This document shows positions 1 to 5,236 of a DNA stretch of 7,678 bases, in pieces. The position numbers were made by a program, and so were the translations under genes. The stretch covers positions 1 through 7,678 of the forward strand of contig JAAZOZ010000044.1 in assembly GCA_012797505.1 (NCBI GenBank). Reading direction: 5' to 3'. The first letter of the stretch is position 1, and the number at the start of each line of letters is the position of its first letter. The stretch is from Smithella sp. Its GTDB lineage: Bacteria; Desulfobacterota; Syntrophia; Syntrophales; Smithellaceae. The notes under the pieces were generated by a model, which had not been told where the DNA came from, ran no database searches, and saw nothing but the letters and a program-made list of their open reading frames with translations.

Positions 1-1
1 T

Positions 2-625
2 CTGAAGAAGCTGGAAAGAGACAGGGAGGAAACCCTCGAAAAGCTCCGGCAAGCGCTGGAATCCACCGTTCACGCCATGGCCATGGCCGTGGAAGCGAGG
101 GATCCTTACACGGCGGGCCATCAGCGAAGAGTGGCGGACCTGGCCTGCGCGATAGCCGTCGAAATGGGGCTGGAGCCCGACCGAATCAACGGTCTGCGCA
201 TGGCCAGCCTGATTCATGATCTGGGGAAAATATCCATTCCCACCGAAATTCTCACCAAGCCGACCAAACTGACCAACATAGAATTTGAAATCGTCAAGAC
301 GCACGCGCAGGCGGGATATGAAATTCTGAAGGACATCGTTTTCCCCTGGCCCATCGCCCGGATCGTGCTGGAGCACCATGAGAAGATCGACGGATCGGGC
401 TATCCGCGGCGCCTGAAGGGGGATGCTCTTCTGCCGGAATCGAAAATCCTGACGGTGGCCGACGCGGTCGAAGCCATGGCGTCGCATCGCCCCTACCGTC
501 CCTCTCTGGGCCTTCAGGATGCGCTGGAGGAAATTTCCCGGAATCGGGGGATTCTGTACGACACGGATGCCGTCGCCGCCTGCCTTAAACTGTTTGAGGA
601 AAAGCGTTTCGCCTTTGCAATATAA
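2..625 (+). CDS. HD-GYP domain protein, C-terminal part (probable cyclic-di-GMP phosphodiesterase)
   Basis: The frame is open from base 2, so the real start lies outside the window; the ATG at 77 is internal to the domain. The 207 visible residues begin with a charged helix (about 25 residues, rich in Leu, Lys and Glu) of the sort that links a sensor to the output domain. The HD-GYP domain follows. Visible metal-site motifs are the TAGHQ histidine, the HD pair in IHDLGK (bases 215-220), the histidine of THAQAGYE, the double histidine of HHEKIDGSGYP with an intact GYP triad (bases 398-406), and the Asp of VADAVEAM. Family members hydrolyse cyclic-di-GMP in the cytoplasm, and with all these residues present the domain is probably active. 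It ends soon after the domain, as is usual. The sensor that would name its signal is missing from the window. No terminator is evident after the stop. Confidence 0.93.
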   Translation: MKKLERDREETLEKLRQALESTVHAMAMAVEARDPYTAGHQRRVADLACAIAVEMGLEPDRINGLRMASLIHDLGKISIPTEILTKPTKLTNIEFEIVKTHAQAGYEILKDIVFPWPIARIVLEHHEKIDGSGYPRRLKGDALLPESKILTVADAVEAMASHRPYRPSLGLQDALEEISRNRGILYDTDAVAACLKLFEEKRFAFAI

Positions 626-673
626 CACGTCGCTTGCGGCTCGTCACTCATCGCTCATCGCTTCTTTCCCGCC

Positions 674-702
674 TTGACAAGGGCTAAACGCGCCGCTAGA
701 GT
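674..702 (+). promoter_or_regulatory. Candidate sigma-70 promoter for the DUF3141 gene
   Basis: A perfect TTGACA -35 (674-679) is followed after exactly 17 bp by TAGAGT (697-702), which matches four of six -10 positions. Transcription would start near 709, giving a leader of roughly 35 nt before the ATG at 745. It suggests the DUF3141 gene is transcribed separately from the HD-GYP gene. The rest of the 626-744 gap holds only a short direct repeat (CTCATCG twice, 647-660). Confidence 0.5.
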
Positions 703-744
703 ACGTTGACCGAGACCGGTTAAAGAATACAGGAGGATTTTTTC

Positions 745-2907
745 ATGACTTCCCCGAAAAGCGGCACAAAGGCCTCGCCCTGGGCGGACTGGCAAAAGCA
801 TCTGAACGACTATCTCGTCGATTCCGCGCAGCGTTCGATCATTTTTTTGGACATTCTGCGCAAGAGAGGCAACAATTACATCCAGCACATCCGCAGCGGT
901 CAGCCGCCGGTCCTGACGTTCAACTACGAAATGATCCTGAACGCCAAGCATTTCGAGCGGCCCGTCAATTACGCGCTGGTCCGCATTTCCGAACGCCGCC
1001 GCAAAGACATCGATCCCGACCGGCAAAACCGCCGCGCGCTCAGGGAACGTCCCGACATCCCCAAACGGCCGATCATCATCATCGATCCGCGGGCGGGCCA
1101 CGGCCCCGGCATCGGGGGCTCCAAGCGCGATTCGGAAATCGGCATGGCCCTGGACCACGGCCATCCGGTTTATTTTGTCCTGTTTTACACCGACCCGATT
1201 CCCGGCCAGACGCTGCCGGATGTCATCTTCGCCATTGAACAGTTCATCGCGATAGTCGCCGAACTGCATCCCGACGCGGACGCGCCGGCCGTCATCGGCA
1301 ACTGCCAGGCGGGCTGGGCGGCCGCGCTGGCCTGCGCGGACAAACCGGGCATCGCCGGTCCCCTGGCGCTCAACGGCGCGCCGCTTTCCTACTGGAGCGG
1401 CGTGGCGGGCATCAATCCCATGCGCTACCGGGGAGGCCTTCTGGGCGGGGTTTGGGTGAATTCGTTCCTCAGCGATCTGGGCAACGGCGTGTTCGACGGC
1501 GCAAACCTGGTGCTGAACATGGAGCTGCTGAATCCGGCCAATACATACTGGACCAAGCAATATAACGTTTATTCGAACGTGGACACGGAAGAGGACCGCT
1601 ATCTCAACTTTGAAAAATGGTGGGGCGGCTTCTTCATGATGAACGACGAAGAAATCCACTACATTGTCCGCAATCTCTTTGTCGGCAACAAGCTGGAGCG
1701 CGGCGAGCTGGAACTGCAGGAAGGCCGGAAGCTCAACCTGAAAGATATCGAAAGCCCGATTCTGGTTTTCGCGTCGATGGGCGACAACATCACGCCGGCC
1801 CAGCAGGCGCTCAATTGGATTCCCCGCGTATACAGCTCCGTGGAGGACATCAGGCGGCACGGGCAGGTCGTCGTTTACATCGTTCACCAGGAGATCGGCC
1901 ACCTCGGAATCTTTGTCGCCGGCTCCGTCGCCAAAAAGGAACACCGCGAAATCATCGGTAATTTCGACATGATTGATTGCCTGCCGCCCGGCCTCTACGA
2001 AATGGTCATCGACGGCGATGTCGCAAGCGGCAAATTCGAGAGCCGGTTCGAACCGCGCACGATGGCCGACATCGCCGCCTACGACGACGGAATACAAGAT
2101 GAAAAGGATTTCAGCGTCGTGGCCAAGGTTTCGGAAGCCAACGACAATCTGTATCGGCTGCTGGCGCGCCCATGGATAAAACTCTGGACCACGGAGCTTT
2201 CCGCGGAGTTCATCCGCCACCTGCACCCCCTGCGCCTGCAGCGGTATTCGCTGGCCGACATCAATCCCCTGACGCGTCCACTGAAAAACATCGCCAACGT
2301 CGTGCGCAAAAACCGAAAGCCGGCCGGGCCGGACAATCCGTTTACGGAGCTGGAGAAGGCGGTTTCCGACTACGTGGAAGGCGTGCTCGACATTTACCGC
2401 GATTACCGGGACCTCCATCAGGAAGAAATCTTTCAGCTGATTTACGGCAACGGCTGGCTGCGCAGCCTGTTTCCGCCCGTCCAGGACGAGCCCAGGCCTG
2501 CGGCCGCCAAACAGGACCATCCCGACTATGACAAGCGACTGGCCGCCATGGAACAGGGGGGCGTGGCCGAAGGATTAATCCGCATTTACATGGCCGCGGC
2601 CGCCACCAACCAGGGCATCAAAAGGAAACATTTTGAAGTCGCCCGCGAAATCGCCGCCACGCACCGGGTATTGAGTAAACTGTCCCTGTCGCGGTTCAAA
2701 AAAATCATGCGCGAACAGTCCGCCATCCTTCAGGCGGACGAGGAAAAGGCTCTTCAGACTCTGGCGACGCTGATCAAAAATAAGGACGATCGCATGGAGG
2801 CGTTGAGCATCGCCCGCCGGCTGTTTCTGGCGGACGGCGTTTACAACGACGAAGAGAAAGCCCTGCTCGAAAAGATCAGGAAGGGGCTGGGCCTGGAGGC
2901 TGTATAG
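745..2907 (+). CDS. DUF3141-type alpha/beta hydrolase, PHA-synthase-like, with TerB-like C-terminal tail
   Basis: The 720-aa protein starts at an ATG with an AGGAGG site 8 nt upstream (731-736). Residues about 1-100 are helical and hydrophilic. Residues about 105-400 form an alpha/beta hydrolase fold related to class I/III polyhydroxyalkanoate synthases. The nucleophile elbow is GNCQAG, with Cys187 where lipases have Ser; the triad is completed by Asp347 (MGDNITP) and His386 (GHLGIF). PHA synthases use G-x-C-x-G-G, so the last-but-one Gly is Ala here. The stretch from about 600 to the end is all-helical, and its closing segment (ADGVYNDEEKALLEKI, near 696-711) resembles TerB-like domains. No signal peptide or membrane segment is seen. 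Members are often annotated as poly(3-hydroxyalkanoate) synthetase, but to my knowledge the function is not established, and no phaE, phasin or phaB gene lies nearby. The acyl-CoA genes next door make an acyl-thioester substrate plausible, which is inference. Family assignment is fairly sure; activity is not. Confidence 0.85.
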   Translation: MTSPKSGTKASPWADWQKHLNDYLVDSAQRSIIFLDILRKRGNNYIQHIRSGQPPVLTFNYEMILNAKHFERPVNYALVRISERRRKDIDPDRQNRRALRERPDIPKRPIIIIDPRAGHGPGIGGSKRDSEIGMALDHGHPVYFVLFYTDPIPGQTLPDVIFAIEQFIAIVAELHPDADAPAVIGNCQAGWAAALACADKPGIAGPLALNGAPLSYWSGVAGINPMRYRGGLLGGVWVNSFLSDLGNGVFDGANLVLNMELLNPANTYWTKQYNVYSNVDTEEDRYLNFEKWWGGFFMMNDEEIHYIVRNLFVGNKLERGELELQEGRKLNLKDIESPILVFASMGDNITPAQQALNWIPRVYSSVEDIRRHGQVVVYIVHQEIGHLGIFVAGSVAKKEHREIIGNFDMIDCLPPGLYEMVIDGDVASGKFESRFEPRTMADIAAYDDGIQDEKDFSVVAKVSEANDNLYRLLARPWIKLWTTELSAEFIRHLHPLRLQRYSLADINPLTRPLKNIANVVRKNRKPAGPDNPFTELEKAVSDYVEGVLDIYRDYRDLHQEEIFQLIYGNGWLRSLFPPVQDEPRPAAAKQDHPDYDKRLAAMEQGGVAEGLIRIYMAAAATNQGIKRKHFEVAREIAATHRVLSKLSLSRFKKIMREQSAILQADEEKALQTLATLIKNKDDRMEALSIARRLFLADGVYNDEEKALLEKIRKGLGLEAV

Positions 2908-2928
2908 AAGATATACAAAAGCAGGCCC
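2889..2928. terminator. Two-tier hairpin at the convergent gene junction (weak terminator candidate)
   Basis: GGGCCTG (2889-2895) pairs with CAGGCCC (2922-2928), enclosing a second stem GTATA/TATAC (2902-2906 with 2912-2916) with a five-base loop. It spans the stop codon of the DUF3141 gene and the 23-bp gap before the lyase gene's stop on the other strand. The symmetrical structure would form in either transcript. There is no U-tract on either side, so it does not meet the classic intrinsic-terminator rule. Confidence 0.3.
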
Positions 2929-2930
2929 CG

Positions 2931-3926
2931 TCAGTCCAGAACCGGCTGCCCCTTTAAATGCCGTGGAATCTCGGTGATCTGGGAGGCGGGGCGCGCTCTC
3001 AGGATGTGGCCGGGCAGGGGTTTCCCCGCCATCTTCTCCGCCAGCCGGACACAGTCGAGGAGCTTTTCCAGATCGATGCCCGTTTGGATTCCCATGGCTT
3101 CAAACAGATGGACAAGGTCTTCCGTCGGAACGTTCCAGTATCCGATATCCAGTTCGCTCACTCCGTAAGGTGTGTTGCTCATCCCTCCCAGCGACGCGTC
3201 GAAAATGCGGATGCCCGCCTCGTAGGCGGCCACGCAATTGGCGATGGCCGTCCCGCGCGTATTGTGAAAATGTACCGCGAGCTGAATGCCCAGCTTCAGA
3301 TCCAGAAGCATCCGGATCAGTTCCTTGACCGATTTGGGGTCGGCCAGACCCGTCGAGTCCACCAGAACCACCTCGGATGCGCCCATATAACTGAGTTTGA
3401 GCAGGAGCCGGGCGACCTCCTCGGGGCGGATGGGGCCCGTGTAGGGGCACCCAAAAGCCGTCATCACGTAAATCCGCACGCTCCGGGCATTTCGCACCGC
3501 CGCGTCGAGCAGCGTCGGCAGCACCTTGTTGAGGCTCTCTTTGAGGGACTTGCCGACGTTGATGCGATTGAACGTGTCGCTGGCGGAAAGCAGAACCAGC
3601 AGTTCGTCGATCTGGGTCACCAGGGCCCGCCGGCAGCCGATTTCATTGGGCACCAAGCCTACGTAGGTCACCTCCGGCTTTTTGGCGATGCCGGCGACAA
3701 GCTTTTCCGCGTCGTACCCCTCCGGCAGCAAACGAGGATGCGTAAAGGAAGCGCATTCGATCTTCTTCAGGCCCGTTTCGGATAGTTTGTTAATATAATT
3801 TATTTTATCTTCCGTGGACAAACCGCTGCAGACTTCGGGCAGGCCGTCCCGCGGGGACACCTCCACGATGGTGAGCGAATTTTCTTTTTTTCTGGCGGCC
3901 TTTCCCGCCGTGCTGGCATTCGGCAT
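2931..3926 (-). CDS. HMG-CoA lyase-family protein (DRE-TIM metallolyase fold), catalytic Cys replaced by Thr
   Basis: The 331-aa protein has the length and motif order of hydroxymethylglutaryl-CoA lyase: EVSPRDGLPE with Arg26-Asp27, Glu57 in IECASFT, GCPYTG at 159-164, Asp190 in VDSTG, and the metal-binding HFH pair (His219, His221). Canonical lyases split HMG-CoA into acetoacetate and acetyl-CoA and end the active site with GGCPY, whose Cys is catalytic. Here that loop reads GGMSNTPYG, with Thr252 in the Cys position. The loop to the conserved TED (268-270) is four residues longer than in the human enzyme, while Asn265 keeps the metal-ligand position. It may act on another 3-hydroxyacyl-CoA or run as a condensing or aldolase-type enzyme; this is inference. 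The start chosen has a modest AGGA about 5 nt upstream and a sigma-54 promoter candidate 39 nt upstream. It lies 68 bp downstream of the regulator gene on the same strand. The fold is sure, the reaction is not. Confidence 0.85.
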   Translation of the reverse strand: MPNASTAGKAARKKENSLTIVEVSPRDGLPEVCSGLSTEDKINYINKLSETGLKKIECASFTHPRLLPEGYDAEKLVAGIAKKPEVTYVGLVPNEIGCRRALVTQIDELLVLLSASDTFNRINVGKSLKESLNKVLPTLLDAAVRNARSVRIYVMTAFGCPYTGPIRPEEVARLLLKLSYMGASEVVLVDSTGLADPKSVKELIRMLLDLKLGIQLAVHFHNTRGTAIANCVAAYEAGIRIFDASLGGMSNTPYGVSELDIGYWNVPTEDLVHLFEAMGIQTGIDLEKLLDCVRLAEKMAGKPLPGHILRARPASQITEIPRHLKGQPVLD

Positions 3927-3964
3927 AACCGTCCTACACCGGAAGAAGGATTTTTTCTCATGTC

Positions 3965-3980
3965 TGCATAATTCATTCCA
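3965..3980 (-). promoter_or_regulatory. Candidate sigma-54 (-24/-12) promoter for the HMG-CoA lyase-like gene
   Basis: Read on the minus strand, the site is TGGAATGAATTATGCA. It carries the invariant GG (3979-3978) and GC (3967-3966) exactly 10 bp apart, as the sigma-54 consensus TGGCACG-N4-TTGCA requires. It departs from consensus at positions 4 and 6 of the -24 block and at the first T of TTGC. Transcription would start near 3954, leaving a leader of about 28 nt before the ATG at 3926. It lies entirely in the 68-bp gap behind the sigma-54 activator gene, which raises its credibility. Confidence 0.5.
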
Positions 3981-3994
3981 GCCGACCGGACCCT

Positions 3995-5047
3995 TTATTC
4001 CAATCCGTATTCCTTCAGTTTCAGATAGAAGGTGCGCCGGCTGATTCCCAGGGCCCGAATGGCTTCCGACCGGTTCGGAAAAGCGGCGAGCGCCTCGGCG
4101 ATGAGCCGGCGCTCCAGGTCCCGGACGGCCTCGGTGAGATTGAGAGAGACAGGCCCGCTTGCGGCGACAGACGGCGGGGCCCCGTCAGGGCCTGCGGGAT
4201 CCGAAAACAGGAAATTGGGCAGGGAACCGGCATCGATGACGGGCGACTGCGTCATGTTCACCGCATAGCTCACGACGCCTTTCAGCTCCCGGACGTTGCC
4301 CGGCCAGTGATACGCATGCAGCATCGCGAGCGCTTCGGGCGAGAACCGGTATTTTGGTTTCTGCGCGGCTCCGCTCGCTTTCAGGAAATGCTCCACCAGC
4401 AGATCGATGTCCCCTCTTCTCTCGCGCAGCGGAGGCAGCGTCAGCGTAAAGGTATTCAGGCGGAAAAAGAGATCTTCGCGAAACTTCTTCTGCCCGATCA
4501 GATCGGCCAGATCCTGATTGGTTGAAGAGATGACCCGAACGTCCACTTTGATGTTCTTCGTTCCGCCGACTCTTTTGAACGTGCCGGATTCCAGAACCCT
4601 GAGCAGTTTGGCCTGAACGGACAAAGAGGAATCGCCGATTTCATCGAGCAGAATCGTTCCCTCGTGCGCCTCGTCGAAATAGCCTTTGCGCCCCTCGGTG
4701 CGGGCCCCGGTGAACGCGCCTTTCTCGTAGCCGAAAAGTTCGCTTTCAATCAGAGAATCGGGAATGGCGGCGCAGTTGACATCGACCAGCTGTTGGTTTT
4801 TGCGGCGGCTGGCCCGATGAATGGCGCGGGCCAGAATTTCCTTGCCGGTGCCGCTTTCCCCGATGATCAGCACGGAGATATCCGATTGGGCCGCCCGCCC
4901 GGCGCTCACCAGCGCTTTGCGAAAGGTCTCATCGACGCCGATCAGTTCATCAAAGGCGCTTTCGACCAAAGAGGCATCCACACCCGGTGGGGATTCTTCT
5001 TTGCCGCGCGGTGGAGCGGCTGGCAATTTTGGGGTTCCGGCCGTCAT
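3995..5047 (-). CDS. Sigma-54-dependent transcriptional activator (AAA+ and Fis-type HTH, no sensor domain)
   Basis: The protein is a bacterial enhancer-binding protein that uses ATP to open sigma-54 promoters. With the start chosen here it is 350 aa. It shows a short, proline-rich N-terminus (about 1-32), Walker A GESGTGKE (63-70), the sigma-54-contacting GAFTGA loop (110-115), Walker B ILLDEIGD (132-139), an arginine-finger region FREDLFFRLN (189-198), sensor II WPGNVREL (248-255), a linker, and a Fis-type helix-turn-helix (about 306-350). No response-regulator, GAF, PAS or ACT domain precedes the AAA+ part, so control must come from a partner protein, a ligand bound elsewhere, or its own level, as for PspF. 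The frame stays open to an ATG at 5203, but that start would place both divergent promoters inside the coding sequence, so ATG 5047 is preferred. Its ribosome site is poor (AGGAAAG, 12 nt away). Probable targets are the flanking lyase and hydratase/dehydrogenase genes. Confidence 0.9.
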   Translation of the reverse strand: MTAGTPKLPAAPPRGKEESPPGVDASLVESAFDELIGVDETFRKALVSAGRAAQSDISVLIIGESGTGKEILARAIHRASRRKNQQLVDVNCAAIPDSLIESELFGYEKGAFTGARTEGRKGYFDEAHEGTILLDEIGDSSLSVQAKLLRVLESGTFKRVGGTKNIKVDVRVISSTNQDLADLIGQKKFREDLFFRLNTFTLTLPPLRERRGDIDLLVEHFLKASGAAQKPKYRFSPEALAMLHAYHWPGNVRELKGVVSYAVNMTQSPVIDAGSLPNFLFSDPAGPDGAPPSVAASGPVSLNLTEAVRDLERRLIAEALAAFPNRSEAIRALGISRRTFYLKLKEYGLE

Positions 5048-5080
5048 GGGTTCGGTTTTCTTTCCTGCATGTTTATTCGG

Positions 5081-5106
5081 TATACAAATTTCGCCCTGAA
5101 TGTATA
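5081..5106. promoter_or_regulatory. Inverted repeat, candidate operator/upstream activator site
   Basis: TATACA (5081-5086) and TGTATA (5101-5106) form a perfect six-base inverted repeat whose arm centres are 20 bp apart, about two helical turns. It lies about 100-125 bp upstream of the predicted sigma-54 start of the dehydrogenase gene, a usual place for an enhancer site. Its right arm overlaps the -10 of the regulator's own promoter candidate, so one site could serve both activation and autorepression. The arms are AT-rich and short, so chance is possible. Confidence 0.35.
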
Positions 5107-5127
5107 TAAACCATACTCTCCTGTCAA
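5099..5127 (-). promoter_or_regulatory. Candidate sigma-70 promoter for the sigma-54 activator gene
   Basis: On the minus strand a perfect TTGACA (5127-5122) is followed after 17 bp by TACATT (5104-5099), four of six -10 matches. Transcription would start near 5092, some 45 nt before the ATG at 5047. This supports the 350-aa start, because the longer ORF would begin far upstream of this promoter. Confidence 0.5.
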
Positions 5128-5140
5128 ACAGTTTTTCCCC

Positions 5141-5176
5141 GGCGCGGGTCAGCGCCCGCGCCCTATTGTTTTTTTT
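5141..5176 (+). terminator. GC-rich hairpin with T-tract in the divergent promoter region
   Basis: GGCGCGGG (5141-5148) pairs perfectly with CCCGCGCC (5155-5162) around a six-base loop, and a run of eight T (5169-5176) follows six bases later. The layout is that of an intrinsic terminator on the plus strand, although the gap before the T-run is longer than ideal. It ends two bases before the sigma-54 promoter candidate. It could shield that promoter from plus-strand read-through antisense to the regulator. Confidence 0.4.
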
Positions 5177-5178
5177 CA

Positions 5179-5195
5179 CTGGTATGGTATTTGCT
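5179..5195 (+). promoter_or_regulatory. Candidate sigma-54 (-24/-12) promoter for the hydratase/dehydrogenase gene
   Basis: CTGGTATGGTATTTGCT fits YTGGYAYGR-N3-TTGCW throughout, departing from the strict TGGCACG only by C-to-T changes. The invariant GG (5181-5182) and GC (5193-5194) are 10 bp apart. Transcription would begin near 5206, about 31 nt before the ATG at 5237. A divergent sigma-54 activator gene makes this the likeliest regulated promoter in the window. Confidence 0.65.
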
Positions 5196-5236
5196 GTATT
5201 CAATCAAAAACCATTTGCAACAAAAGGAGATGGCTT

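Noticed and set aside
641..661. Short direct repeat CTCATCG x2 after the HD-GYP gene
   Set aside because: Two seven-base units only; no spacer structure, hairpin or further copies, so not a CRISPR or meaningful repeat.
655..2520. Long minus-strand open frame (621 codons) antisense to the DUF3141 gene
   Set aside because: It mirrors the codon structure of a high-GC gene on the other strand, shows no recognisable domain, and the plus-strand gene has a ribosome site, catalytic motifs and a coherent fold.
2958..3785. Plus-strand open frame (275 codons) over the lyase gene
   Set aside because: It is antisense to clear lyase motifs, has His/Gln/Arg-rich composition typical of shadow frames, and no family resemblance.
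2931..3926. Naming the lyase gene mvaB or calling it a confirmed HMG-CoA lyase
   Set aside because: The catalytic cysteine is absent and the active-site loop differs, so the reaction cannot be assumed.
4664..5236. Upstream in-frame extension of the hydratase/dehydrogenase ORF to an ATG at 4664
   Set aside because: The extension is antisense to the activator gene, crosses the hairpin and sigma-54 promoter, and lacks crotonase similarity. AAGGAG before 5237 marks the real start.
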